Positions 35,272-46,650 are shown, counted from the first letter of the stretch. The stretch: DNA of 64,000 nt from Cyclina sinensis (GCA_012932295.1 JAAONU010000001.1:42332780-42396779); one strand, 5' to 3'. The notes: generated by a model not told the origin, from the sequence alone. Translations and numbers: made by a program.

Positions 35272-38070
35272 TAATCCCCTTCCGCAACGGACATGAATGT
35301 GTACTTCTTGACTTTTAAACAACCATGACCTTGATTGTGTGCCATGCATATTATAAGCACATAGTCTCATGATAGTAATTATTTGTGCCAAGTTATTTAA
35401 AATCTTCCATAAAGTCAGAAACTTATGGAGAACATTTAACCTTGATCTTGGGGGTAGCAACCTGGATGTTGGGTTCTGCACATTGTGTCATAGTGGTGAT
35501 CATTTGTGCAAAGTGATTAAAAAACTTTTCATAAGCCAAGTTAGTAAGTTATAGAGCAGACGTGAAATGTGGATATTTGACCTTTAACTGTGACCTCGAC
35601 CTTGTGGGTAGCAACCCAATTATTGTGCTCTGCACATCGCCTCATAATGGTGATAACTTGTGCCAAGTTATTTCAAACATTTTTCAGCGGTTTAAACGTT
35701 TTGGAGCAGACATGAAATGTAGACTTTAAACACTTGACCTTTAAGTGTGACCGTGACCTTGTGCCAAGTTATTACAAACAAGAGGGCCATGATGGCCCTG
35801 TATCGCTCACCTGAGTATGACTGCTTTAAACAAAGTTGCTATGGACCTGGTTATTTGACCCCAGATGGCCCATAATCAAACTTGACCTAGAAATTATTGA
35901 AACAATCTCTTTGACAAATTTCAAGGTTATTTGTACTGAAAATGTTATCTCTAGAGTGTTAACAAGATTTTTTCCATATTTGGGCTCTATGACCTAGTTT
36001 TTGACCCCAGATTACCCATATCCAAACCTGAGCTACAAATCATCATAACAACCTTTCTGACAAATTTCCAGGACATTTGGACTGAAAATGTAGCCTCTAG
36101 AGTGTGTACAAAGTTTTTCAATATTTGGGCTCTGTGACCTAAATGTTTTGACTTCAGATGACCCATATTCAAATTTGACCTAGAAACCATAGAATTATGC
36201 TTTCTGACAAATTTCCAGGTTATTTGGAATTAAAATGTTACCTCTAGAGTGTTAACAAGTTTTTTTCCATATTTGGGCTCTGTGACCTAGTTTTTGACCC
36301 AAGATGACCCATACTCCAACTTGAGCTAGAAATCATCAAGAAAACCTGTCTGACAAATTTCCAGGATATTTGGACTGAAAATGTAACCTCTGGAGTGTTA
36401 AAAAGTTTTTTACATATTTGAACCATGTGACCTAGTTTTTGATCCCAGATAACCCATATCCAAACCTGAGCTAAAAATCTTTGAAACAATCTTTCTGACA
36501 AATTTCAAGGACATTTAGACTAAAAATGTAACCTCTAGAGGATTAACAAGGTTTTTCTACTTTCGGGCTCTGTGACCTAGTTTTTGACCCCAGAAAACCT
36601 ATATTCAAAACTAAGCTAGAAATCATCGATAGAACCTTTCTGACAAATTTCCAGGTTATTTGGACTGAAAATGCTACCTTTAGAATGTTAACAAGGTTTT
36701 TCCATATTTGGACTCTGTGACCTAGTTTGTGACTCCAGATGACCCATATTCGAACTTGATCTAGAAATCCTCAAGGCAACTTTTCTGACAAATTTCCAGA
36801 TTATTTGGGCTGAAAATGTAACCTCTAGAGTGTTAACAAGGTTTTTCCATATTTGGGCTCCGTGACCTAGTTTTTGACCCCAGATGACCCATATTTAAAC
36901 TTGACCTAGAAATTGTCAAAGCAACCTTTCTGACAAATTTCCAGATTATTTGGGCTGAAAATGTAACCTCTAGAGTGTTAACAAGGTTTTTCCATATTTG
37001 GGCTCTGTGACCTAGTTTTTGACCCCATATGACCCATATTTGAACTTGACCTAGAAATTGTCAAAACAACCTTTTTGACAAAATTCCAGATTATTTGGGC
37101 TGAAAATGTAACCTCTAGAGTGTTAACAAGATTTTTCTATTTTTGGGCTCCGTGACCTAGTTTTTGAACCCAGATTACCCATATTTGAACTTGAGCTAGA
37201 AATCATCAATAGAACCTTTCTGACAAATTTCCAGGATATTTGGACTGAAAAAGTAGCCTATAGAGTGTTAACAAGGTTTTTCTATATTTGGGCTCTGTGA
37301 CCTAGTTTTCCAACCCTGATAACCCATGTTCGAACTCGTCCGAGATATCAATGAGACAAACATCCCGTGCAAGTTTCATGACAATTGAGGCAAAAATGTG
37401 ACCACTAGAGTGTTAACGAACTAATTGTGGACGGACGGACGGACGGACGGACGGACGGACGACGGACGACGGACAAAAGGTGATCAGAAAAGCTCACTCT
37501 GTCACTACGTGACAGGTGAGCTAAAAATTTATAGCAGTTTGAAAACTACAGAGCGGACATGAAAGTGTTACGGACGGACAGTAGCAACCAAATTATAGCA
37601 CTCTGCACATTGTCTCATAATGGTGATCACTTGTGCCAAGTTATTTCAATTTTTTTTTTAACAGTTTAAAAGTTATGGAGCGGACATGAAATGTAGACTT
37701 TTAACACTTGACCTTTAAGTGTGACCTTGACCTTGGGGGTAGCAACTTAATTATTGTGCTGTGCAGATCGTCTCATACTAGTGATCACTTGTGCCAAATT
37801 ATTTCAAAAATTTTCAGCAGTTTAAAAGTTATGGAGCGGACACGAAATGTAGACTTTTTAACACTTGACCTTTGTGACCTTGACCTTGGGAGTAGCAACC
37901 CAATAATTGTGCTCTGCACATTGTCTCATAATGGTGATCACTTGTGCCAAGTTATTCAAAAAAATTATCAGCAGTTTAAAAGTTATGGAGTGGACACAAA
38001 AGTGTTACAGATGGAGGGACGGACAGAGGCCATTCCTATAATGTCCTCCCTGCTTTGCGGAAGGAGGTTA
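35272..38070 (+). repeat. tandem-monomer element, family 4
   Basis: It starts TAATCCCCTTCCGCAA and ends TTGCGGAAGGAGGTTA, inverted copies with two mismatches. Monomers of ~175 bp carry TGTGCCAAGTTATTTCAAA, GTTATGGAGCGGACATGAAA, GTGACCTTGACCTTG and CATTGTCTCATAATGGTGAT. The array is split by a family 1 element at 35777-37526. GATGGAGGGACGGACAG precedes the tail. Confidence 0.8.
35777..37526 (+). mobile_element. complete family 1 element (subtype b) nested in family 4
   Basis: The head AACAAGAGGGCCATGATGGC comes first. About nine ~170-bp monomers follow (CTCTGTGACCTAGTTTTTGA, TTTCTGACAAATTTCCAGG, TCTAGAGTGTTAACAAGG), then a run of GGAC units (37430-37475). The 3' hairpin at 37492-37521 has arms GCTCAC...CTGTCAC and GTGACAG...GTGAGC around TA, then TAAAA. 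Flanks GCCAAGTTATT and TTTATAGCAGTTT rejoin to the usual family 4 monomer, with no obvious target duplication. Confidence 0.85.
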
Positions 38071-38279
38071 AAAAGACAGTAAAGCAATGACATGACACAG
38101 CACATACCGGCAACCAAAAACTACACAACTAATTTGACTAAAACTGAGGGAAGATACATATACAATCAGGTGGAGGAAAGAGATTGGGTGAAAAAACATA
38201 AGCAACTATAACTTTAGTAGGGACGAGCAAAAAGGGGGAAAAGAAACAACAACAAAAAGTAAAATAAAATTTTATAGCC
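38071..38279. other. short unique stretch
   Basis: A-rich sequence with no recognised feature. Confidence 0.3.
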
Positions 38280-38960
38280 TAAAGGCAACTTAAATAAATG
38301 CATAAGCAACTAGATTGGCATTGGCACAAATACGCCCATCACAAAAATTTCTTCTGAAGATAAATGAACCCGGATTAATATTGAAATCCCTCCATGCATG
38401 TAGAAGATAATTATGCTCTGGACAAAATCTGGACAATTAATCATCTCTAGTGACCTTGACCTTGCAAAAATATAGACCTGGATTATGCCTGTAAAACTAA
38501 GTCTCATGATGATGAACATTTGTAACAGAATCCATTAATTCATGATGACTAAAATTATGGTGCGTACACACATTTTCATACTTTAATCTGACATTTGATC
38601 TCTACTGTGACCTTGACCTTGGCCACAGAGACCAGAAGTTTGCATGTCACACTCTGCCTCACAATAGTAAATATTTGTGCAAAGTTATATTAAAATACCT
38701 CAATACATGTAGACATTTTGCACCAGACAAGGGTTTTATGATGGTGAACATTTGTGTTGGGTAATACTAAAATTCCACCATGCATGTAGACGATATGCTC
38801 CAGACAAAACTGGATGCTGCCCGCCATTGGCGTTCCCATTATATGACCTGTTTTTTTTTCACATGGGGGTACAAAAACTAGATACATGTACACATACCAC
38901 ATTTTACAGCTTGGGCCATGCCAGGTCTGGATATGTTATTTTCCACCATGCAGACATCAC
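38280..38960 (+). repeat. decayed tandem monomers, family 4-related
   Basis: About four units with GTCTCATGATGATGAACATT, TCCACCATGCATGTAGA, ATGCTCCAGACAAAA and TGTGACCTTGACCTTGGCC. No clean ends. Confidence 0.6.
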
Positions 38961-39299
38961 CTAGGAGACTGCTCTAGATCTGTGCCCTCTCAAACCTAAA
39001 GTTGTTCTTTCTTACCATGTGCCACTGTCCTGACCCTTGGTATATCTACAGATTTTTGGTACCTAAATGAATAATTGGAACTTTTAAATTGAACTAGATC
39101 ATTAACATATGGTAGTGATTTATATCATAAAGGCATTTAAAAGTTTCCTTGGCTATTATTTTTATTCTGGAAGGATATTATGTTGGCATATTTACTTTCT
39201 TTAATAGTGTGTGTGTCATAACTAGAGTTAAAATCACTGAAAACAATTCCAAGAGCTCTGTGCTGGGGTTTTTCAAGTTTTTCAGTATTTGTTTTACAG
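38961..39299. other. gene-free stretch
   Basis: Nothing recognised. Confidence 0.3.
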
Positions 39300-39521
39300 C
39301 AGAAATTCTAGGTCAGAATTTAGGTCAGCTGATATCAAATTTCAATTTTATAACTAAAACTGTGCATGTGGAACAAATTTCATAGCTGTACATCAAAAAA
39401 CAAGAAAGTAGGTCACTAGGTCAAAATCTAAGCCAGCTCAAATCTAAGTTCATATCTACATCTGAAACTGTGCATATGGTCCAAAATTCATAGCTGTATA
39501 TTAAATAACAAACAAATACCG
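39300..39521 (+). repeat. AGTAGGTCACTAGGTCAAAA monomers
   Basis: Two ~115-bp units (CTGAAACTGTGCATATGGTC, AATTCATAGCTGTA). The array resumes at 42094-42192 after the family 6 element, which therefore inserted into it. Confidence 0.65.
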
Positions 39522-40778
39522 TCATTGTAAGATGACAATGCCCTCAAAAGGTGCTTTGACCTTTGAGCTGAGAACCAGTCATTCAGGGGTCAAGGTCAAA
39601 TAAATATAGGTCAGTGGGAAGGTCTTATTCAAAGGGGTGTTGTGTCCAAGTATGAAGTAATTCCATTTACTAATAAATAAGTTATGGGCAATGTTAAAGT
39701 TTTTGGACAATTGGATCTTCAAGGTGAAGGTCATTCAGGGGTCAAGGTCAAACAAATATAGGTCAGTGGGAAGCCCTTGTCCAAAGGGGTGTTGTGTTTA
39801 AGTATGAAGTGTATCCACTTACTAATTTGGAAGTTATGGCCAAATATTAGTTTTTGGACAACTGGATATTCAGTGGTCAAGGTCAAATGATTAAAGGTCA
39901 GTGGGAAGGTCTTGTCCAAAGGGTGTTGTGTCCAAGTATGAAGTAAATCCACTAAGTAATAAGGAAGTTATGGGCAATGTTGAAGTTTTTGAACAATTAG
40001 ATCTTCAAGGTAAAGGTCATTCAGGGGTCAAGGTCAAATAGATATAGGTCAGTGGGAAGGTCTTATTCAAAGGGGTGTTGTGTCCAAGTATGAAGTAAAT
40101 CCACTTACTAATAAAGAAGTTATGGGCAATGTTAAAGCTTTTGGACAATTGGCTCTTCGAGATAAAGGTAATTCAGGGGTCAAGGTCAAACAAGTATAGG
40201 TCAGTGGAAAGCCCTTGTCCAAAGGGGTGTTGTGTTTAAGTATGAAGTGTATCCACTTACTAATTTGGAAGTTATGGCCAAATATTAGTTTTTGGACAAT
40301 TGGATATTGAGGGGTCAAGTTCAAGTAATTAAAGGTTAGTGGGAAGGTCTTGTCCAAAGGGGTGTTGTGTACAAGTATGAAGTAAATCCACTAACTAATA
40401 AGGAAGTTAAGGGCAATGTTGAAGTTTTTGGACAACTGGATCTTCAAGATAAAGGTTATTCAGGGGTCAAGGTCAAATAAATATAGGTCAGTGGGAAGGC
40501 CTTGTTCAAAGGGGTGGGGTGTCCAAGTATGAAGTAAATCCACTTGGTAATAAAGAAGTTATGGGCAATGTTAAAGTTTTTGGACAACTGGATCTTCAAG
40601 GTAAAGGTCATTCAGGGGTCAAGGTCAAACAAATATAGGTCAGTGGGAAGGTCTTGTCCAAAGGGGTGGGGTGTCCAAGTATGAAGTAAATCCACTTGGT
40701 AATAAAGAAGTTATGGGCAATGTTAAAGAGGCTGTACTCCAGATTTGATATAATTTTTTTTTTTAACTTAAATAAATA

Positions 40779-41477
40779 CAGTCAAGACTGTTTCAAGACA
40801 CCTTCTTCCGGAATCAGTAAATAAGGTCACATATGACAGGGAGTCTCTTAATACAGTCCCGGCAGAAGGACTATTAATAAGTAAAGTACATTCTAACAAT
40901 ACAGTCACTTTTATGCCTTTAATGAAATAACTTACAAATACATGTACTTACAATAAGTTTTAAAAGACATTCTGTACACAAAACTCTGTAAAATACTAAA
41001 AGATTTAGTAAAAAATACACTTTTGAGATATAAAAACCTAAAAATACACATTTCAAAGAGCTAAAATCAAACAGCCAGCTGCATAATATTAATATAATTA
41101 CTATGTACACCTATCAAAATTAAAAGTCCATGTACATGTTATTTTTCAATTTTCTGTTCCAATGTGAGAACTGTTCTTTTTTTGCATTTATCAATCGCCA
41201 TTTTTTGTAAACAAACAAAGAAATCAGCTGGTCTCGTGCGTTCACGCGTGACTACGAACGGTAACTCTAGGCCACTTAAACTGCGGGGGCATCTCAAAGT
41301 CGCTAAAAACAGACTAATAACCGATTCAGGTGACAAATTTTAAGGTCGCTGTCACATAACGCAGGGAGCCGTTTAATTCATTCTTTTTATAAAGTAAAAA
41401 CATTCGGGGGCGAAAAATACGGTCGCATATGACAGAGAGTCGCTAAAATCAGGGGGTCGTTAAGACAGTCTTGACTG
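40779..41477. mobile_element. Tigger/pogo-type deletion derivative, nested
   Basis: The ends CAGTCAAGACTGT (40779) and ACAGTCTTGACTG (41477) are inverted copies, with similarity continuing through the TCATATGACAG region. TA flanks both sides (40777-40778, 41478-41479). CAG ends and a TA target are typical of pogo/Tigger. It lies wholly within the TTAA element. Confidence 0.8.
41139..41201 (-). pseudogene. first 20 codons of a Tigger/pogo transposase
   Basis: MAIDKCKKRTVLTLEQKIEK, then a stop. The KRTVLTLEQK start matches the beginning of the CENP-B-type helix-turn-helix DNA-binding domain that opens pogo/Tigger (JERKY-like) transposases. The rest of the roughly 500-residue protein is deleted. 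It agrees with the TIR and TA evidence for the surrounding element. Confidence 0.65.
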
Positions 41478-41563
41478 TATCTAGATGCCGTGAGATTATA
41501 ACAACATGATATTTTACTTCAAAACTGATTATAAAAGTCAAGATAGAACAAAAAATATATATT

Positions 41564-41640
41564 CGCTCTAGCCAGATTTGAACTCTGGACCCCCATGTTA
41601 ACAAAATATTAACAACGCTTATACTGTCACCACTATTGCT
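41564..41640 (-). repeat. tRNA-like sequence
   Basis: On the minus strand CCAGAGTTCAAATCTGG forms a five-pair T arm with box B, preceded by a palindromic anticodon-like stem (TTAA...TTAA). Position 33 is not T and the acceptor stem fails, so it is a SINE or pseudogene piece carried by the TTAA element. Confidence 0.45.
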
Positions 41641-42192
41641 GCATGTGAAATAACTGTTGTTTACTTTAAATGTTATACAATACAGTTATACCGTCGCGTT
41701 ACAGTATAGCACTATGTTAGGAAAAAAATCAATTTATTATGTGATTACCTGACTTATTTTTTGTTAGTTAGTCAGTTTTTTTAAGCATTAGTCATAAATA
41801 TCACAAGAAATTTATAATACAAGAAAAATTTCTTTTTTGTGTCATCTGGAGCACAGCCCCTTTAAAGTTTTTGGACAATTGGATCTTCAAGATAAAGGTC
41901 ATTCTGGGGTCAAGGTGAAATAAATATAGGTCAGTGGAAAGGCCTTGTCCAAAGGGGTGTTGTGTCCAAGTATGAAGTAAATCCACTTACTAATAAGAAA
42001 GTTATTGCCAATGTTAAAGTTTTCTGATGGACTGACGGATGGATGGATGGACGGACAGTTCAAAAACCATATGCCTCCCTTTGGTGGCATAAAAAGTAGG
42101 TCACTAGGTCAAAATTTAGGTCATCTAAATTCAAAGTTCAATTCTACATCTGAAACTGAGCAAATGGTCCACTTTTCATAGCTGTACATCAA

Positions 42193-43290
42193 AACAAGAG
42201 GGCCATGATCGCCCTTAATCGCTCACCTGAGTCTCATTGCTCATGTTACAAATATTGTTATTGGTTTTTAAGGGTGCAAGTTTGAATTAGTTTGCAATAA
42301 GTTTAAAGACTCTGGGTGTAATGGTACTCAAATTTTTTAGCAGAAATAGTTTTACTCTACAGGTCCCTGTGACTTTGACCTTTGACCTACAGACCCCAAA
42401 AACAATGGGGTTCTTCTAATATAATTACCCTATAAAGTTTGAAGGTTCTGGTTGCAATGATACTCCAGTTACTGAGAAGAAACAGTTTTCACTCTACAGG
42501 TCCTTGTGACCTTGACTTTTGACCTTATGACCCCAAAAATGATTGGGTTCTTTTACTGAGTAAAGAAAATCATCCTATGAAGTTTGAAGGCTCTGGGTAA
42601 AATGGTACTCCAGTTATTGAGCAAAAACACTTTTCACTCTACAAGTCCCTGCGAACTTAACCTTTGACCTATGGACCCTAAAAACATTAGGGTTCTTCTA
42701 ACACAATTATCCTATAAAGTTTGAAGGCTCTGGGTGTAATGGTACTACAGTTACTCTGCAGCAATAGTTTTCACTCTACAGGTCGCTGTGACCCTGACTT
42801 TTGACATACTAGCCCCAAAAACAATATGGTTCTTCTACTTAGTAAAAGCAAACATCCTATGAAGTTTGGAGGCTCTGGGTGAAATGGTCATCCTGTTATT
42901 GAGTGGAAACAGTTTTCACTCTAGATGTCTCTCTGACCTTGACCTTTGAGCTACTGACCCAAAACACAAAAGGGTTTTTTTTGTACTCAATAAGGGCAAT
43001 AACCCTGTGAAGTTTGAAGGCTTTGGGTCAACTAGCTGGTACTTAAGTTATTGAAAGGAAACAAAGTGTGAAAGACAGACAGACAAACAGACATCCATGG
43101 ACAAGGCAAAAAAAATATGTCTCCATCAGAAGGGCGGGGTTTAGGGGGAGACATAACAATGAACTATTGAAGATATAGCCCTTGGTGTTTCAGAGCAGCA
43201 GATTTTTAAAGTTTCCACTATATGAATCCATGTGTAAAATCAAATGACCCCATGGGTGGGGCCAGTTTTGACCCCAGGGTCATGATTTGA
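42193..43290 (+). repeat. family 1 element, 5' part (copy of 1315-2368)
   Basis: Same order of head, five ~180-bp monomers, GACAGACAGACAAACAG and the switch to the ~160-bp monomer as at 1315-2368, with frequent point differences. It stops at CATGATTTGAA, where another family 1 head begins. Confidence 0.82.
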
Positions 43291-43430
43291 AACAAGAGGG
43301 CCATGATGGCCCTATATCGCTCACCTGAATATGACTGCTTTTAACAAAGTTGCTATGGACCTGGTTAATTGACCCCAGATGACCCATATTCAAACTTGAC
43401 CTAGAAATTATTGAAACAATCTTTCTGACA
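43291..43430 (+). repeat. family 1b head and first partial monomer
   Basis: AACAAGAGGGCCATGATGGC, GCTCACCTGAATATGACTGC and CTATGGACCTGGTTAATTGA match 35777-35910, then break off at TTTCTGACAAA. Confidence 0.75.
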
Positions 43431-43520
43431 AAAAGACACTAGTGTCTGTTTTTTACTTTAAATGCAACAGTTTACTATTTCTAAGCAGTAGAGCCTGTAG
43501 CAGTGTACACATTATGTAAG

Positions 43521-43712
43521 TGTCCATGACTGACAATGATTCATGAGCAAGAGTCTTTGTTTGAACATGAATCATGGTCAACCGAAATAAAATGATGAAA
43601 ACAGTATGACTTAGCAGATTTCTGTTTTTTAACTATATGGTGTATTGTCCATGACTGACAATGATTGATGGTCAGATGTCCTTGTCTGAACATGATTCAT
43701 GGTCAACAAATA
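43521..43712 (+). repeat. two-copy direct repeat, ~125-bp period
   Basis: TGTCCATGACTGACAATGAT begins both copies (43521, 43646). Both continue with GAACATGA, TTCATGGTCAAC or close variants. Confidence 0.7.
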
Positions 43713-43739
43713 ACTGTAAAATTACTAGAACAATTAATA

Positions 43740-45170
43740 CTGGAAAAGATATGTTCAGACAAAAAGTTCAGTCTTGTTTCAGCTTCAGTACACGTCTGAA
43801 GAAATACTAAAAGAAGGCTGGCATGTTCAGATTCAAAGAAAAAAAAACGAGGGCTGTGATGGCATTATTTATTAATTATCACTAATTATGTTTGATATGT
43901 CATATTTAACAAATACAGCAATGAAATGTTTTAAAGTAGAATTATTTGTAAAATAAAAAAATGCTAATCTAGGATTTACAAAAGCTTCCTGAAGGTGCAA
44001 GCTGTATCAACTATCATCTATATGCATAGGAAATTCTATCTGGATATTTTTGGTATAAAAAGTTGTTTTGAATAATGTTTATAAACAAATGTAATTATGA
44101 ATAACTGGATTGGTAAAATGAAATTGATAATATCAGCACATCACCACTTTTGTTGTACATCCAAATGACTTAAGTGCCTTTGTCAAGGTTAACAAGCAGC
44201 AGTTCACTTCTAATTCTAATTTGTTTGAAATCCTACAAAGAGTCACTAACTTTCTTCTGCATCACAGACTAGCATTGACCTCCTCAACTGTTACCTGGTA
44301 TCAACACTGGCTTGATTCATTTACCACTTCATATGCTACAGTCATTTAATGCTTTTCATTCACATCTTGGTTACACAATAAACTTTCTTGAATTTTTTTA
44401 CAAAGAAGAAACTTTGTATCAAACCTAATAACCAGTACAAAATAGCACTGGGTAAAACACACCTTTGTACTACTGAATAATTAACACTCTGCAAATGTAT
44501 TGTCATAAATGTGTAAAACTATATTCTCAAACTTTCACATCTTTAACAAATAAAGCTTTCTCTTTCAAGTATGTGCTTGTTCATGATAACTCTTATGGAT
44601 GCAAGTATAGGATTTTTCAATCAGTCTTCTTCATTTTTGGAAAAGACTCCTTCCCTGGCACAAGTTCAGAGGTTCAGCCACCTTACAAAGAAATGAAGAT
44701 CATAGTTAAAATGTGTATAAGAATTAAAGATTAAAGCTGTCTGAATACTACGGCTTTTGTCAATATCAATAGGAAGTTTAGGTTGTCACATTCATTTCAT
44801 ATAAAACTGGTGAGATAACTCAAGCAAAATTGTTGAACTTAGCTAGTTATGGAATTCTACTGAATACATGAACAGAACTAAAAACTGAGAAAACATGGTT
44901 TCATGACAGAAAGAAAATCTGTCTTGAAACCCCATCCCCCACACACACAAAAAAAAAGCAAAACAACTGACCACTTTTAGTGTAAATCCAATTTAAGTAC
45001 TGAATTACTTCAATTGCTTTATCACTTATTACGACTATAACAATGAAAACTTTATTGGCATATAACTTAAATTACTATATACAATTTTAATAATAATAAA
45101 TTTATGGTAAAAAATACAACATATGCATCATGTTATCAGTCATATTTTTAATTCAATATAATAAAAAAAA
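43740..45170. other. unique AT-rich intron
   Basis: No repeats with ends. An open frame at 44495-44734 lacks splice or domain support. Confidence 0.4.
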
Positions 45171-45179
45171 TACTTACGT

Positions 45180-45300
45180 TCTTAAATTCTAGATTGTTAA
45201 AGGTCCAGTTGGTCTATGGTCTGGCTATATGTTTGTTGAATGAAGCAGAGTTTTGCTGACCTTGGATCCCTGTTTTTTCCGACTGATTTATTGTTGAACT
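45180..45300 (-). other. 5'UTR exon of the Ig-like gene (candidate)
   Basis: On the minus strand ATTAAATCTTTCAG precedes and GTAAGTA follows 121 bases that carry stops in all frames, so it is a non-coding exon. It lies between the promoter-proximal exon at 45690-45780 and the signal-peptide exon at 33720-33785, which itself starts at an acceptor. Confidence 0.5.
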
Positions 45301-45689
45301 GAAAGATTTAATTATATACTGAACAGCATTAAAGAAAGGTGCTAGTCATTGAAATTTGTCATAAAAGAGTACTACTATGCTATTTAACAAAAACCTAAAA
45401 CACATCATGATTTAAATGTTTAACGTATCTTACTTTAAAGAACAATTTATGAGGATATACTTTCTTGCTCATCAATTTAGTTTAGCATTATATTATTAAC
45501 CAGTCAGAGTATTTTACATCTTCTATCAGTACGAATATAATTGTTATAAGAATTGGTTCGAAATATTTTGGGAACAAACCGGTGTTGTAAAAGTTTATAT
45601 TTCTTTACAAATAACCGTTGACAAATAAGTTTACTTGTTGTTATCGAAACACAAGCTTATGAGAAATGTTTTAATTGAATATCTCTTAC

Positions 45690-45780
45690 CAAGTTACATG
45701 ATATTTTTGTAATATTTCTCTATTTACGCCTCGACATTTTATACTGTTTACGTTCAACCGGAAGTGGGTCCCCTGCGGAA
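45690..45780 (-). other. first exon (5'UTR) of the Ig-like gene (candidate)
   Basis: It runs left from the ETS-site promoter and ends at a donor GTAAGAG (intron starts 45689). No long frame. The start point is estimated from the promoter, not seen. Confidence 0.42.
45757..45766. promoter_or_regulatory. ETS site of a divergent promoter
   Basis: ACCGGAAGTG is a consensus ETS/GABP site. Splice donors face away on both sides: GTAAGAG at 45689 on minus and GTAAGTA at 45786 on plus. A second GGCGGAAGT is at 45925 with GGCGCCATC just after. This suggests a bidirectional TATA-less promoter shared by the Ig-like gene and the three-exon plus-strand gene. Confidence 0.55.
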
Positions 45781-46214
45781 TTGTCGTAAGTATACCAATT
45801 TTATTACTAAAATCATTGAATAATTATTCAACATTCTTTTTTTCTGTTTTATTTATGTGTTTAAAATCTTTGTTTTTTTTTATTTAGTGTATGAAATGAA
45901 CGATCGCCGTATCTAGCACCTGTTGGCGGAAGTTGTCTGATAAAAAAGGCGCCATCAAAGTGAATAATTTAAAAAAACAAAACAAAAATCTGTAAACATC
46001 CTGCAATATATTCATCAATCTGAACGTTTACCACGGTAAAGTGTAATTGCTTTATTTTGTTTTTCTATTTTAAGGATCATTTTTTGTAATTGTGATTCAA
46101 CCCTAAATGTTTTGTTTTAAAAGAAGGGAGTGAGCAGTGTTGACAAGCAGCTGGAAATCTTGGTCGTCAGATTTGTTGCATGCAGTTGACATTTAAATTC
46201 ACCTTGGCAGATAG

Positions 46215-46216
<2 letters not shown>

Positions 46217-46269
<53 letters not shown>
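46217..46269. repeat. (TA)n microsatellite
   Basis: About 26 TA units, 170 bases before the first coding exon of the plus-strand gene. Confidence 0.96.
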
Positions 46270-46271
<2 letters not shown>

Positions 46272-46440
46272 CATTATTGTTTTAATTTAATTTTAATTGT
46301 TAAGTTTAAGACCCAAAAATAGGACGACTCACGGTAACAAAATTCGGATGGATAAAGTACTGTGCTCATAAAATGGAATTAATCATTACATGTCTGCTCA
46401 ACACTACTTACTAGTTTTTATCCAAGGAATAATAAGCACC

Positions 46441-46469
46441 ATGGTTTGTGAAATAGAACCTTTAAGAAG
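46441..46469 (+). CDS. exon 1 (coding) of a 70-residue basic protein
   Basis: ATG sits in a near-ideal context (AGCACCATGG). Nine codons MVCEIEPLR plus two bases end at donor GTATAAG. The frame is open upstream to another ATG at 46390, which would add 17 residues (MSAQHYLLVFIQGIIST); the better context favours 46441. The phase 2 exit matches the acceptor of the next exon. 5'UTR exons nearer the divergent promoter at about 45770 are likely but not mapped. Confidence 0.55.
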
Positions 46470-46650
46470 GTATAAGATTTTCAGCAATTTGAAAATATGC
46501 CACAAGCTGAGGGCGCAGTCAGTCGTTCTAGAGAGGTTGGATCTGGTTGGATACCCAGGGTCACTTGTAAGGATTGAACGCTGGTATTATATATGAGTGC
46601 AGCTGTTGAAACTGGTCTAAAGGGCAACCGGTACCGACGATAAATAAGCT

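Larger units (their letters stand above)
40727..41861. mobile_element. TTAA-flanked DNA element
   Basis: The ends AGAGGCTGTACTCCAGAT and ATCTGGAGCACAGCCCCT are 18-base inverted copies with two mismatches. TTAA stands at 40723-40726 and 41862-41865. The host monomer reads TGTTAAAGTTTTTGGACAA elsewhere in the array, so the empty site is restored exactly by removing the element and one TTAA. TTAA targets are used by piggyBac and Kolobok transposons. No transposase is present. Confidence 0.85.
39522..42078 (+). repeat. tandem-monomer element, family 6
   Basis: The head is TGTAAGATGACAATGCCCTC. Monomers carry CATTCAGGGGTCAAGGTCAA, ATATAGGTCAGTGGGAAGG, CAAAGGGGTGTTGTGTCCAA and GTTATGGGCAATGTTAAAG; two-monomer higher-order repeats of ~240 bp are visible. 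The tail is GACGGATGGATGGATGGACG, then CATATGCCTCCCTTTGGTGG and CATAAAA. Head ATGCC and tail GGCAT are inverted. A TTAA element interrupts the last monomers. Confidence 0.78.

Noticed and set aside
35369..38082. Open frames at 35369-35554 and 37708-38082
   Set aside because: Translated family 4 monomers.
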